Of a DNA stretch of 64,000 nucleotides, positions 19,803 through 29,241 are shown piece after piece (positions within the stretch are counted from its first letter, which is position 1; every line of letters begins with the position of its first letter). The position numbers were made by a program, and so were the translations under genes. This stretch comes from Mycobacterium ostraviense (GTDB lineage: Bacteria > Actinomycetota > Actinomycetes > Mycobacteriales > Mycobacteriaceae): positions 412,878 to 476,877 of the forward strand of contig NZ_NKRE01000001.1 in NCBI RefSeq assembly GCF_002705925.1. The letters run 5' to 3'. The notes beneath the pieces were generated by a model. That model was not told where the DNA came from and ran no database searches. It was given only the letters and a program-made list of their open reading frames with translations.

Positions 19803-20030
19803 CGTTCGCGCCGGCCGGGCGCGATGATTTGGTCCGCCGCGGCTGCGCATCGTGGTACCGGATTCGAGCAGCATGCTGTGAACCGATCCGTACGATCGCC
19901 CGACGCTAGCCGCCAAGTTGCGGATGCTGGCTCCGCCCTCATAAGCGTTGCGCAACTCGTGCAACAACTGATCGCGCGTCTTCTTCGACTTCCGCTGGGT
20001 TCTCACCGGCTGCCTCCCACGCATGGTCAC
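19800..20030 (-). CDS. Small helix-turn-helix protein (Rv1473A-type)
   Basis: The 76-residue basic protein has a central HTH: LLHELRNAYEGGASIRNLAASVGRSYGSVHSMLLESG (about 20-56). It is flanked by Arg/Lys-rich tails (RTQRKSKKTRDQ and MRSRGGPNHRARPART). The HTH resembles the resolvase/Hin-like or sigma-4-like type, with A-A-S-V-G-R-S-Y-G-S-V-H as turn and recognition helix. It follows the ABC-F gene by 72 bases on the same strand, and the ABC-F/small HTH pairing matches Rv1473/Rv1473A. A DNA-binding role is likely; the target is unknown. Its stop lies in the palindrome remnant. Confidence 0.75.
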   Translation of the reverse strand: MTMRGRQPVRTQRKSKKTRDQLLHELRNAYEGGASIRNLAASVGRSYGSVHSMLLESGTTMRSRGGPNHRARPART

Positions 20031-20102
20031 GATCCCCGGGTTCCAGGGTAAGAACCGGCCGGCGATAGCGGGACCGCTTTGGCCGAAAACGCTTGCGATT
20101 TC

Positions 20103-21731
20103 TCAGGCCAGCTCGATGAGGTCCCGATACTCCTCGGACCAATAGTCCTCGGTGCCGTCGGGCAACAGCACGACCCGTTGTGGGTCGAGCGCCTCGGCGG
20201 CACCGGGATCGTGGGTCACCAGCACCACCGCGCCGCGGTAGCTGCGCAGCGCGTCAAGGACCTGTTCGCGCGACGCGGGATCGAGGTTGTTGGTCGGTTC
20301 GTCGAGCAGCAGCACGTTCGCTGTGGAGGCCACCAGTCCGGCCAGCGCGAGGCGCGTCTTTTCGCCGCCGGACAGTGTGCCGGCCGGTTGCTCGAGCTGC
20401 GGGCCGCTGAACATGAACGCCCCCAGCAGGCCGCGCAACTCCTGGTCACCGGTTTCCGGTGCGGCGTGCCGAACGTTCTGCCAGACGGTCGCGTCGTTGT
20501 CCAGCGTGTCGTGCTCCTGCGCGAAATAGCCGATGCGCACCCCATGTCCGGGCTCAAGCGCCCCGGTATCGGGTGTTTCGACACCGGCCAGCAGTCGCAG
20601 CAGCGTGGTCTTGCCGGCGCCGTTGAGTCCGAGTACGACGACGCGCGAGCCCCGATCGATGGCCAGGTCGACACCGCTGAACACTTCCAGCGATCCGTAG
20701 CTCTTACTGAGCCCCTTGGCCACCAGCGGGACGCGGCCGCAGGCGGCCGGGGTGGGGAACTTGATCCGGGCCACCTTGTCGGCTACCCGTTCCTCGTCGA
20801 GCGCCGCCATCATCCGATCGGCCCGACGCAACATGTTTTGTGCCGCAACGGCCTTGGTGGCTTTGGCGCCCAGCTTGGCGGCCTGGGTTCGCAGCGCGGC
20901 GGCCTTGCGTTCGGCATTGGCGCGTTCCCGGCGACGACGCTGCTCGTCGGTGGCGCGGGCGTCGAGATATTTCTGCCAGCCCATGTTGTAGGCGTCCATC
21001 TCGCCGCGCACCGCATCCAAGAACCACACCCGGTTGACCACATCGGCGATCAGGTCAACGTTGTGGCTGATCATCACCAGCCCGCCGGTGTGCGACCGCA
21101 GGAAATCCCGTAGCCAGCCAATCGAATCCGCGTCCAGGTGGTTGGTCGGCTCGTCGAGCAGCAGCGTGGTCCCCGAACCAGCGCCGCTGTCGGAGGCGGC
21201 GAACAGAATCCGCGCCAGCTCCACCCGGCGGCGCTGGCCTCCGGACAGGGTACGCAGTTGTTGGGTCAGCACCCGTTCGGGCAAGCCGAGACTCGCGCAG
21301 ATCCGGCCCGCCTCGCTTTCGGCGCCGTAGCCGCCCAGCGCGACGAAGCGCTCCTCGAGCTGACCGTAGCGGCGGATCGCGCGGTCGCGCGCTTCGTCGT
21401 CGGCGACCTCGGCCATCAACGCCTGCTGCTTTTCCAGATCGGTGAGCAACACGTCGAGCCCGCGAGCCGATAGCACCCGGTCCCGGGCCAGCACGTCAAG
21501 GTCTCCCTCTTTGGGATCCTGTGGCAGATAACCTATTTCGCCGTTGCGACTGACCGATCCGGCATATGGTTCGCTCTCCCCGGCCAGGATGCGCAGCGTG
21601 GTGGTCTTGCCGGCGCCGTTGCGGCCCACCAACCCGATGCGGTCGCCCGGCTGCACGCGCAAATCCGGGCCCTCGGGCGAGAGCAGGATGCGCGCACCAG
21701 CTCGGACCTCGAGGTCCGTTGCCGTGATCAC
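20103..21731 (-). CDS. ABC-F family ATPase (ribosome-associated, Rv1473-type)
   Basis: A 542-residue protein with two ABC ATPase domains and no membrane part. The first has Walker A GLVGRNGAGKTT and signature LSGGQRRR; the second has Walker A GLNGAGKTT and signature LSGGEKTR. A charged helical linker between them (ARATDEQRRRRERANAERKAAALR) is the part that reaches into the ribosome in ABC-F proteins. The start is GTG 21731 with GAGGAG eight bases upstream, giving the length of Rv1473. Possible roles are translation-factor function or ribosome protection against antibiotics. It lies 35 bases after echA12. Confidence 0.92.
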   Translation of the reverse strand: MITATDLEVRAGARILLSPEGPDLRVQPGDRIGLVGRNGAGKTTTLRILAGESEPYAGSVSRNGEIGYLPQDPKEGDLDVLARDRVLSARGLDVLLTDLEKQQALMAEVADDEARDRAIRRYGQLEERFVALGGYGAESEAGRICASLGLPERVLTQQLRTLSGGQRRRVELARILFAASDSGAGSGTTLLLDEPTNHLDADSIGWLRDFLRSHTGGLVMISHNVDLIADVVNRVWFLDAVRGEMDAYNMGWQKYLDARATDEQRRRRERANAERKAAALRTQAAKLGAKATKAVAAQNMLRRADRMMAALDEERVADKVARIKFPTPAACGRVPLVAKGLSKSYGSLEVFSGVDLAIDRGSRVVVLGLNGAGKTTLLRLLAGVETPDTGALEPGHGVRIGYFAQEHDTLDNDATVWQNVRHAAPETGDQELRGLLGAFMFSGPQLEQPAGTLSGGEKTRLALAGLVASTANVLLLDEPTNNLDPASREQVLDALRSYRGAVVLVTHDPGAAEALDPQRVVLLPDGTEDYWSEEYRDLIELA

Positions 21732-21766
21732 AATCGCTCTCCTCGGTGGCCCGCTAGGTTGTGCCG

Positions 21767-22576
21767 CTACTTGTCGTCGGTGAAGACCGGCGGCCGCTTC
21801 TCGGCGCGCGCGGCAACCGCCTCTTCGAAATTGGCTGTGAGCAGCCGGACGAAAAGTTGCCCCAGACCCTCGGCCTGCATGTGCCCTTCCAGGCTGGCGG
21901 CGTCTAGTCCACTCCACAGTGTACGTTTGGTCAACTCAATTCCCGGCCGGGAGAACGCCGCCATCCGCGCCGCGATCGCATAGCAGGTGTCCAGCAGCTG
22001 GCCGTCGGGCACTCTGCAGGACACCAGCCCGATGCGCTCGGCTTCCTCGGCGCTGACGTCTCGCCCGGTCAGCATGATCTCGAAGGCACGCGAGGATCCG
22101 ATGGCCCTGGGCAACAGGTAGCTCAGCCCCAGCTCGCTGGCCGTCAGCCCGTTGTTGATGCCGGCGGCCCGAAAATATGCGCCGGTGGAGGCCACCCGGA
22201 TGTCCGCGGCCAGCGCCAGGCACAGCCCGCCGCCGATGGCCGGGCCGTTGACGGCGGCGATCACCGGTTGGTGCAACCGGCGCAGCTTCAGGATGACCTC
22301 GTCGAGCAGCTCCATCGACCGCAGCGCATAGGTCGGCCGGGTCAGGCCGTCGACATTCGGCACCGCACCCGCGGACTTGTGATCCGCACCGGAGGAGAAC
22401 CCGCGCCCGGCCCCGGTCAGCACCACCACCCGCACCGAATTGTCGTAGCTCACCGTCTCCAGGGCCTCCTTGAGCGGCACCATGACGTCGAAAGCCATGG
22501 AGTTCATCCGCTCCGGCCGGTTGAGGGTGATCAGCGCGATATCTGGGCGCGGGTGTTCCAAGAGGACCAAACTCAC
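21767..22576 (-). CDS. echA12: Enoyl-CoA hydratase/isomerase family protein (EchA12-type)
   Basis: A 269-residue crotonase-fold protein. The oxyanion-hole motifs are GRGFSSGADHKS (about 57-68) and VNGPAIGGGLCLALAADIRVAS (about 108-130). The catalytic region ...AAGINNGLTASELGLSYLLPRAIG carries the glutamate in SELG. These enzymes hydrate or isomerise enoyl-CoAs in fatty acid or sterol breakdown; the exact substrate cannot be read. The start is GTG 22576. The position between a thioredoxin gene and the ABC-F gene matches Rv1472. Confidence 0.88.
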   Translation of the reverse strand: MSLVLLEHPRPDIALITLNRPERMNSMAFDVMVPLKEALETVSYDNSVRVVVLTGAGRGFSSGADHKSAGAVPNVDGLTRPTYALRSMELLDEVILKLRRLHQPVIAAVNGPAIGGGLCLALAADIRVASTGAYFRAAGINNGLTASELGLSYLLPRAIGSSRAFEIMLTGRDVSAEEAERIGLVSCRVPDGQLLDTCYAIAARMAAFSRPGIELTKRTLWSGLDAASLEGHMQAEGLGQLFVRLLTANFEEAVAARAEKRPPVFTDDK

Positions 22577-22638
22577 CCGTGCACGGTATCGCGTACGGCG
22601 GTGCGCCCGGCCGTCACCGCCGCCGGATTTTTGACGCT

Positions 22639-22968
22639 CTAGGCGACCTCATAGGCCTTGAGCTGCTGCACCAGGTCTTCCAGAGCTGCCGGGGGCAGCG
22701 CCCCGGGCTGGTTGAACAGCAGTTGGCCCTTCTTGAATGCCATCAGCGTGGGAATCGACCGGATCTGGGCCGCCGCTGCCAATTCTTGCTCTTCTTCGGT
22801 GTTGACCTTGGCGTAGACCACGTCCGGGTGTTTCTCCGAGGACGCCTGGAACGTCGGGGCGAAGGCGCGACATGGGCCGCACCAGGAGGCCCAGAAATCG
22901 ACAAGCACCATGTCGTTGTCGTTGACGGTTTCGTTGAACTGCGCAGCAGTGAGGTCTTTGGTTGCCAT
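22639..22968 (-). CDS. trxB1: Thioredoxin (TrxB1-type)
   Basis: A 109-residue thioredoxin with an intact active site WCGPC, cysteines 30 and 33 (VLVDFWASWCGPCRAFAPTF), and the cis-proline loop SIPTLMAF. I chose ATG 22968 (MATKDLTAAQF), because longer readings pass into the preceding gene. It reduces protein disulfides using thioredoxin reductase. It lies 43 bases after the degenerate thioredoxin gene, to which it is clearly a tandem paralog. Confidence 0.93.
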   Translation of the reverse strand: MATKDLTAAQFNETVNDNDMVLVDFWASWCGPCRAFAPTFQASSEKHPDVVYAKVNTEEEQELAAAAQIRSIPTLMAFKKGQLLFNQPGALPPAALEDLVQQLKAYEVA

Positions 22969-23011
22969 GACTGCCCTAACGCCTCGGCCAGGCGACTTTG
23001 TTCCAGCAGGT

Positions 23012-23368
23012 CTACAGCAGGCCGCGCTGCGGTGGCGGTGCGTCGAACCGGTAGGCGCGGAGTTGCCGCACCAGGTCATCCATGATCGCGGGATTAGCGA
23101 CACCGGGCTGCTTGAACACCAGCGTGCCCTTCTTGAACGCCATCAACGTGGGCAATAGCTTGACCCCGGCGATCGAGACCAACTCCTGCTCGGTTTCGAA
23201 GTTGACCTTGCCGTGCACGATGTCGGGATGCCTGTCCGACGAGCCCTCATACGTCGGCGTCAACACGGCACCCGGGGCGCACAACGGCGCCGAAATGTAG
23301 ACGAGCACGTTGTCGTTGCCGTGGACGGTCTGTTTGAAGTTCTCGGCGGTGAGATCTCGAGTCGCCAC
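23012..23368 (-). CDS. trxA: Thioredoxin-fold protein with degenerate active site (TrxA-type)
   Basis: A 118-residue protein from GTG 23368 behind AAGGGGAC; the start aligns with that of the next gene (MATRDLTAENF versus MATKDLTAAQF). The thioredoxin fold is clear (NVLVYISAPLCAPGAVLTPTYEGSS, LLPTLMAFKKGTLVFKQPG). However, the active site reads L-C-A-P-G instead of W-C-G-P-C: the resolving cysteine is glycine and the tryptophan is leucine. It cannot carry out normal dithiol exchange, though Cys30 could still form mixed disulfides. M. tuberculosis TrxA is reported not to be a working partner of thioredoxin reductase, which fits. Confidence 0.87.
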   Translation of the reverse strand: MATRDLTAENFKQTVHGNDNVLVYISAPLCAPGAVLTPTYEGSSDRHPDIVHGKVNFETEQELVSIAGVKLLPTLMAFKKGTLVFKQPGVANPAIMDDLVRQLRAYRFDAPPPQRGLL

Positions 23369-23447
23369 GTGTCCCCTTATCCGCACCAGGCCTGGTGGGT
23401 CCGGCGACGTCGAGCGTACGTCGAGCGCGGCCAGAATTGCTGCGGGT

Positions 23448-25430
23448 TCAGGCCGTTGGTGCCCCCATCGATGCCGCTGCCCGCCAGGACCGGTTGGTCA
23501 GCAGCCGCATACCGTTGAGGGCGACCAGTACCGTGGATCCTTCATGACCGGCCACACCCAGCGGTAACGGCAAGTGCCCCAACAGATCCCACAACACCAG
23601 GACGCTGATGAAGGTGCCGGCGATCAGCAGGTTGACGGTCACCACGTGCCGGGCTTGTCTGGCGAGCCCGATGATCGTCGGGATGACCCGCAGTTCGTCA
23701 CGTACGGTGACGCCGTCGGCGGTCTGCAAGGTCAGGTCGGCGCCGGCGCCCATCGCGACGGACGTGCGGGCCGCGGCCATGGCGGGAGCATCGTTGACAC
23801 CGTCGCCGACGACGAGCACCCGGTGACCGCTGGCTTGCAGATCGCGGATCGCCTCGACCTTCTGCTCGGGCAACAGCGCGGCCCGCACATCGCTGATCCC
23901 GGCGCGCCGGGCCGCCCACCGGGCCGCGCACCCGTTGTCCCCGGTCAGCAGGACCGGCGGCGCCGACGTCAGTGCGGTCAAGCACGCGACGGACTCCGCG
24001 GCATCGGGGCGCACCTGGTCGGTGAGCCCCAGCACACCGGCCGCGACGCCGTTGAGCATCACGATGGCAGCCGTGGCGCCGGCGTCGAGGATCGGCGTGA
24101 GCGCGGGTAGCGGCACACCCCGGTAGCTCTGCGGACTGCACACCTCGACGAAATCGCGACCCACGGTGGCTCGCACCCCGCGGCCGGGCAAAGCACGGAA
24201 ATCCTCGGCGTCGGGGATAGTGATACCGCGCCGGCGAACTTCCTCGACAATGGCCCTGCCCAACGGGTGCTCACTGGATTGCTCTGCAGCAGCAGCCAAT
24301 TGGAGCAATTTTCGGACACTCACCGCATCCGGGCGCAGCAGCTCGATGGTGGTCACTTGCGGTGTGCCACAGGTCAATGTGCCGGTCTTGTCCAAGGCGA
24401 CGATGCTGGTATCGGCTAGATGTTCCACTACCACAGCTGATTTGACCAGAACCCCGTGCCGACCGGCATTCGCGATCGCCGACAGCAGCGGCGGCATGGT
24501 AGCCAGGACCACCGCGCACGGCGAGGCTACGATCATAAATGTCATGGCGCGCAATAGAACTGGTTGCAGTGACGCGCCCAGCATCAACGGGATGACGATC
24601 AGCGCGAGGGTCGCCACCACCATGGCCACCGAGTAGCACTGCTCGATCTTTTCAATGAACAACTGGGTTTTGGCTTTGGTGGCCGACGCCTCGGCGACCA
24701 GCTCGACGATGCGGGCCACCACTGTCTGCGACGGGTCCCGGGTCACCAGCAGCTGCAACACCCCGGACCCGTTGACCGTGCCCGCGAACACCTCGTCACC
24801 GCGGCCCTTGGCCACCGGAATGGACTCGCCGGTGATCGAGCATTGATCGACTTCGGAGCAGCCCGACAGCTCGGCGCCGTCGGCGGGTATGCGCTCGCCC
24901 GGCCGCACCAGCACCCGGTCACCGACGACCAACTCGCCGGCCCCAACCACCCGCTCGCGACCGTCGCCGTCGACAACCACGGCCTGCTCCGGCGCGAGGT
25001 CCAGTAACCCCTTGACCGAATCGGCGGTGTGTTTGGTGGCCACGTCGTCCAGGGCGCCCGACGTCGCAAAGATCACGATCAACAGGGCACCATCGAAGAT
25101 CTGCCCGATTGCGACCGCTCCGATCGCCGCCACCACCATCAGCAGGTCTACGTCGAGTGCCTTGTTCCAAAGCGCTTGCGCCCCAGCCCATGCCGAACCC
25201 CAGCCACCGGCGAGGTAACAGGCGAGATACAGCGTCCACCACACGGGCTGCGGTGCGCCGTTCAGCTGAGCCGCGAGCCCCGCAAGAAACAAGGCCAACG
25301 CGACCGCGGCCCAGCGAACCGACGTGACCGACCACAGCGCCGCACGCCAACTCAGCGGCCGCGCGACGGCGACGGGAATGTGGTCGAAAGAAACCTCGGA
25401 GGTGCACGCTTCAACAGCGGTCAAGGTCAT
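23448..25430 (-). CDS. ctpD: P1B-type metal-transporting ATPase CtpD
   Basis: A 660-residue metal pump. Membrane pairs lie at about 35-85 and 95-125; the metal-site helix has SPC at 303-305 (FMIVASPCAVVLATM). The actuator has TGES (200-203). Asp347 of DKTGT is phosphorylated, and the hinge is GDGVNDAPA. The last helix carries HEGST, typical of the P1B-4 group that exports cobalt, nickel or ferrous iron. There is no N-terminal metal-binding domain, as in CtpD. It heads the run ctpD-trxA-trxB1-echA12-ABC-F, matching Rv1469-Rv1473. Confidence 0.95.
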   Translation of the reverse strand: MTLTAVEACTSEVSFDHIPVAVARPLSWRAALWSVTSVRWAAVALALFLAGLAAQLNGAPQPVWWTLYLACYLAGGWGSAWAGAQALWNKALDVDLLMVVAAIGAVAIGQIFDGALLIVIFATSGALDDVATKHTADSVKGLLDLAPEQAVVVDGDGRERVVGAGELVVGDRVLVRPGERIPADGAELSGCSEVDQCSITGESIPVAKGRGDEVFAGTVNGSGVLQLLVTRDPSQTVVARIVELVAEASATKAKTQLFIEKIEQCYSVAMVVATLALIVIPLMLGASLQPVLLRAMTFMIVASPCAVVLATMPPLLSAIANAGRHGVLVKSAVVVEHLADTSIVALDKTGTLTCGTPQVTTIELLRPDAVSVRKLLQLAAAAEQSSEHPLGRAIVEEVRRRGITIPDAEDFRALPGRGVRATVGRDFVEVCSPQSYRGVPLPALTPILDAGATAAIVMLNGVAAGVLGLTDQVRPDAAESVACLTALTSAPPVLLTGDNGCAARWAARRAGISDVRAALLPEQKVEAIRDLQASGHRVLVVGDGVNDAPAMAAARTSVAMGAGADLTLQTADGVTVRDELRVIPTIIGLARQARHVVTVNLLIAGTFISVLVLWDLLGHLPLPLGVAGHEGSTVLVALNGMRLLTNRSWRAAASMGAPTA

Positions 25431-25737
25431 TCCGGCGGCCTCACAGAGGGGGGAGTTCGTCAGGATGAACCGAGTCTAGGGACGCCGGCGATCGCCGAGT
25501 ATCTCGATTGCATTGCGGTATGCGATTGAATTGGTCACTGGCACAAGGTAAGCGGTTTCCGCCGCCCTGACGCCGGCGCTGCCGTGGGCTGCCCCGGCGG
25601 GTATTGCGCAGGTGAGTGAAATTTGCATCAGCGCAGAAAAATTCGTGTCATGAAATTGCTCGGAGAATGGCCAATCACAGCTGCCGAAATCGCGATAGGA
25701 TTCGTCAGTCGCTGACGCTTCGCTGTGGAGGTGCGGG
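25431..25737. promoter_or_regulatory. Divergent promoter region ctpD / PE_PGRS
   Basis: A 307-base gap that is clearly more A/T-rich than its surroundings between 25610 and 25700. A likely -10 for the PE_PGRS gene is TAGGAT at 25696-25701. It is followed by a small dyad CGTCAG-TCG-CTGACG (25703-25717) in the presumed leader and a GGAGG ribosome site before the ATG. I see no gene or known riboswitch in the rest. Confidence 0.45.
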
Positions 25738-26838
25738 ATGTCGTTCGTGGTCACTAATACGGAGTACGTGTCGGGGGCGGCCGGGAATCTGGCCCGCGTC
25801 GGTTCGGTGATCAGCGAGGCCAACTCGGCGGCGGCGGCCCAGACGACCGCCGTGGCGGCCGCGGGGGCCGACGAGGTGTCGGCAGCTATCGCGGCGTTTT
25901 TTCGAGCTCACGGCCTGAGCTATCAGACGCTCAGCGCGCAGGCCGCGGCGTTCCATGACCAATTCGTGCAGAACCTGTTCGGCGGCGCGCAGGCCTACGC
26001 CAGCGCTGAGGCCGCCGCGGCGAACCCGTTGCAGCCGCTGCTCGACGTGATCAACGCGCCCGCCCGGGCGCTACTCGGGCGTCCGCTGATCGGTGACGGC
26101 GTTGACGGCGGGGCAGGACAGGCCGGTGAGGACGGCGGAATCTTGTTCGGCAACGGCGGTAGAGGCGGAGATGGAGTGGCTGGCCAGGCCGGTGGCCGGG
26201 GCGGCTCCGCGGGCCTGCTCGGTTTCGGCGGCGCCGGCGGCGTGGGCGGAGCGGGCGCGAACGGCGGCGCCGGCGGCACCGGTGGGCTGTTCTTCGGCAA
26301 CGGCGGTGCCGGCGGCAACAGCGGCGGCGTGGGCGGTGCGGGCGGTGTCGGCGGCTCCGCCTTACTGTTCGGACATGGCGGCGCCGGCGGTATCAGCCCC
26401 AACGGCGCGGGGGCCGGCGGCGCGGGCGGCAACGGCGGTGTGCTGTACGGGAACGGCGGTGGTGGCGGCAGTAGCTTCCTCGGCGGCGGCGGCAACGGTG
26501 GCAGGGCGTTCCTGCTTGGAGAGGGCGGCACCGGCGGAGACGCCCTCTCCAATGGGCTTGGCGGTGCCGGCGGCAGCGGCGGGTTCTTTGTCGGCAACGG
26601 CGGTGCCGGCGGCAACGGTTTTAGCAACGCCAGCGGCGGGCTCGGCGGCCAGGCGGGGTTGATCGGCAACGGCGGGGGCGGCGGCAATGGCGGAGCGTTT
26701 CCGCCCGGCAACGGCGGCAACGGCGGCAACGCGCTGCTGATCGGCAACGGCGGCAACGGCGGCAATAGCACCGCCGGCACCCCCGGCACCGGCGGCCTGC
26801 GCGGGCTGCTGTTCGGCCAAAACGGCGCGAACGGCTAG
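25738..26838 (+). CDS. PE_PGRS family protein (PE_PGRS29 position)
   Basis: The 366-residue protein has an N-terminal PE domain (about 1-95: [36 protein letters not shown]...), a linker with the PGRS-entry sequence [10 protein letters not shown], and about 235 residues of Gly-Gly-Ala/Gly-Gly-Asn repeats (GNGGAGGNGG). PE_PGRS proteins are exported by ESX-5 and displayed on the cell surface; the PE pair of helices carries the export signal. GGAGG lies before the ATG. Same place as Rv1468c. Repeat number is prone to assembly error and real variation. Confidence 0.93.
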   Translation: MSFVVTNTEYVSGAAGNLARVGSVISEANSAAAAQTTAVAAAGADEVSAAIAAFFRAHGLSYQTLSAQAAAFHDQFVQNLFGGAQAYASAEAAAANPLQPLLDVINAPARALLGRPLIGDGVDGGAGQAGEDGGILFGNGGRGGDGVAGQAGGRGGSAGLLGFGGAGGVGGAGANGGAGGTGGLFFGNGGAGGNSGGVGGAGGVGGSALLFGHGGAGGISPNGAGAGGAGGNGGVLYGNGGGGGSSFLGGGGNGGRAFLLGEGGTGGDALSNGLGGAGGSGGFFVGNGGAGGNGFSNASGGLGGQAGLIGNGGGGGNGGAFPPGNGGNGGNALLIGNGGNGGNSTAGTPGTGGLRGLLFGQNGANG

Positions 26839-26972
26839 CTTCCTACTAGGAGGAGCGGCAGGTCAGCGCACCGTGCCGGTGGTTACGGTTGCGTACGTTT
26901 TCCTCACTCGGGGAAACTGGGCCGGATCAAAGCCCGGCCAAGGATCGAGCCGCCGAAGTGAAGGGAACCGCA

Positions 26973-28802
26973 TTGGGCCACTACATCGCTAACGTCCGCG
27001 ATCTCGAATTCAACCTCTTCGAGGTCCTCGATGTGGGCGCCGTCCTCGGCACCGGGCCTTATAGCGAACTCGACGCCGACACGGTGCGCACCATCCTGGC
27101 CGAGGCGGCCCGCTTGGCCGAAGGTCCGGTCGCCGAGACCTTCGCCTACGCCGACCGCAACCCGCCAATGTTCGACCCGGCCACCCACTCCATCAGCGTG
27201 CCCGACGAGTTGGTCAAGACGGTGCAAGCGATCAAAGACGCCGAGTGGTGGCGCCTGGGTTTGGCCGAGGAGATCGGCGGCATGCCCGCGCCCGCGCCGC
27301 TGGTCTGGGCCGTCAACGAAATGATCTACTGCGCCAACCCTTCTGCGGCCTTCTACAACCTGGGCCCGACGCTGTCCCAGTCCCTGTACGTCGAGGGCAA
27401 CGAGCAGCAACGGCAGTGGGCGGCGATGGGTGTCGAACGCGGTTGGCAGGCCACCATGGTGCTCACCGAACCCGACGCGGGCTCCGATGTGGGCGCCGGC
27501 CGGACCAAGGCCATCGAACAACCCGACGGCACCTGGCACATCGAGGGCGTCAAGCGGTTCATCTCCGGCGGCGACGTGGGCGACACGGCCGAGAACATCT
27601 TCCACCTGGTGCTGGCCCGGCCGGAAGGCGCCGGTCCGGGGACCAAAGGATTGAGCCTGTTCTATGTACCCAATTACCTTTTCGATCCGGACACCGGTGA
27701 ACTCGGCCCCCGCAACGGCGTCTATGTCACCGGCCTGGAACACAAGATGGGCCTCAAGTCCTCCCCCACGTGCGAGTTGACCTTCGGCGCCACCGACGTG
27801 CCCGCGGTCGGCTACCTGGTCGGCGGGGTGCACAACGGGATCGCGCAGATGTTCACCGTGATCGAGCACGCCCGTATGACCATCGGCGTCAAATCCACGG
27901 GCACGCTGTCCACCGGCTACCTCAACGCGCTCGCCTATGCCAAAGAACGGGTGCAGGGCGCGGATCTGACCCAGATGACCGACAAGACCGCGCCTCGCGT
28001 CACGATCATGCGCCACCCCGACATTCGCCGCAGCCTGATGACCCAGAAGGCTTACGCCGAGGGCCTGCGGGCGCTGTATCTCTATGCCGCCGCGCACCAG
28101 GACAACGCTGTGGCGCAACATGTTTCGGGCGCCGACCCAGACATGGCGCACCGCGTGGACGATCTGCTGCTGCCGGTCGTCAAAGGGGTCGGCTCAGAAC
28201 GGGCCTACGAGGTCCTGACCGAGTCGTTGCAGACCCTGGGTGGTTCGGGCTTTTTGACGGACTATCCCATCGAGCAATACATCCGCGACGCGAAGATCGA
28301 TTCGCTCTATGAGGGCACCACTGCTATCCAGGCGCTGGACTTCTTCTTCCGCAAGATCGTGCGCGACCACGGCAAGGCGCTGCAGTTTGTGACGGCTCAG
28401 ATAACGCAGACCATCGACAACATCGACGAAGCGCTGAAACCTCAAGCCGCGCTGCTGCAGACCGCGCTCGACGAGGTCACCGCAATGACGGGCGCGCTGA
28501 CCACCTACCTAATGTCCGCCGCGCAGCACCCGACCGACATCTACAAGGTCGGGCTCGCGTCGGTGCGATACCTGCTGGCCGTGGGCGACCTGATCATCGG
28601 CTGGCGGCTGTTGGTGCAAGCCGGTGTCGCCCATGCGGCGTTGGCCAACGGACCTTCCAAGGACGACGAGGCGTTCTATCGAGGCAAGGTCGCGGTTTCG
28701 GGTTTCTTCGCCAAGAACATGCTGCCCAAGCTGTCCGGAGTTCGGGCCGTCATCGAATCCGTCGACGACGAGATCATGCGCATGCCTGAGGCTGCCTTCT
28801 GA
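26973..28802 (+). CDS. fadE15: Acyl-CoA dehydrogenase FadE15-type
   Basis: A 609-residue flavoprotein of the long acyl-CoA dehydrogenase group. It starts at TTG 26973 (reads [17 protein letters not shown]) behind AAGGGA, which gives the length I recall for Rv1467c; longer in-frame starts are possible. Flavin/substrate motifs are seen in [23 protein letters not shown] and [40 protein letters not shown]. The C-terminal extra domain (about 460-609) is that of ACAD-type enzymes with an added helical bundle. It oxidises acyl-CoA in beta-oxidation; chain length is unknown. Confidence 0.93.
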   Translation: MGHYIANVRDLEFNLFEVLDVGAVLGTGPYSELDADTVRTILAEAARLAEGPVAETFAYADRNPPMFDPATHSISVPDELVKTVQAIKDAEWWRLGLAEEIGGMPAPAPLVWAVNEMIYCANPSAAFYNLGPTLSQSLYVEGNEQQRQWAAMGVERGWQATMVLTEPDAGSDVGAGRTKAIEQPDGTWHIEGVKRFISGGDVGDTAENIFHLVLARPEGAGPGTKGLSLFYVPNYLFDPDTGELGPRNGVYVTGLEHKMGLKSSPTCELTFGATDVPAVGYLVGGVHNGIAQMFTVIEHARMTIGVKSTGTLSTGYLNALAYAKERVQGADLTQMTDKTAPRVTIMRHPDIRRSLMTQKAYAEGLRALYLYAAAHQDNAVAQHVSGADPDMAHRVDDLLLPVVKGVGSERAYEVLTESLQTLGGSGFLTDYPIEQYIRDAKIDSLYEGTTAIQALDFFFRKIVRDHGKALQFVTAQITQTIDNIDEALKPQAALLQTALDEVTAMTGALTTYLMSAAQHPTDIYKVGLASVRYLLAVGDLIIGWRLLVQAGVAHAALANGPSKDDEAFYRGKVAVSGFFAKNMLPKLSGVRAVIESVDDEIMRMPEAAF

Positions 28803-28832
28803 CGGGTCGTCGCCGTCGAAGCCGGCGTGCGG

Positions 28833-29120
28833 CTATGGCCGGGGCAGTGCCCGGTGCAGTGGGTTCGTAGTGATGTTGGACCTGCGACGTCGGGCAGGAG
28901 GCAGGGCACTGACCACTTGCGGTGAGTCAGCGGTGGCCCGGGTGCGGTCATGGAGTCGCATCGCGGCGGTGCGACCGATACCGACCATAGGGGTGGTGGG
29001 AATTCTTCTGGCCACGCGAGCGCACTGCGGGCAGTCGGCACTGTCGGGCACCGACGCCATCGGATGCTGCTCGACAAATTTCGGACAGCCCTGCGCGCAG
29101 CGGAATAGGTAGGTCGGCAC
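28833..29120 (-). CDS. fmdB: FmdB-type zinc ribbon protein
   Basis: A 95-residue protein beginning MPTYLFRCAQGCPKFVEQHPM...DCPQC, the classic N-terminal zinc ribbon of FmdB proteins, with metal ligands Cys8, Cys12, Cys30 and Cys33. The tail of about 55 residues is Arg/Pro-rich and low complexity. FmdB ribbons accompany formamidase genes and are thought to regulate them. Here the gene is divergent from fmdA with 121 bases between, which holds the shared promoter region. It is not part of the M. tuberculosis gene order I recall. Confidence 0.85.
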   Translation of the reverse strand: MPTYLFRCAQGCPKFVEQHPMASVPDSADCPQCARVARRIPTTPMVGIGRTAAMRLHDRTRATADSPQVVSALPPARRRRSNITTNPLHRALPRP

Positions 29121-29241
29121 CCCGCCGACTATAAGTCGTTGGCGGCGACATGTAGACCGCTGCCGGTGTTGTCGTGGGCGGTTTGCAGAAGATCATCAGC
29201 AGCATCACAGTTGCCGGCCAAGTTGAGCTGCAAGGGTCGTC

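Noticed and set aside
26100..26838. Short periodic GC-rich repeats that could suggest a CRISPR or satellite array
   Set aside because: They are the codon-level repeats of Gly-Gly-Ala/Asn in a PGRS domain, in frame, with no spacer structure. The same holds for 58300-59270.
26904..28151. 415-codon minus-strand frame opposite fadE15
   Set aside because: Antisense shadow of a certain acyl-CoA dehydrogenase; no start site, no recognisable protein features.
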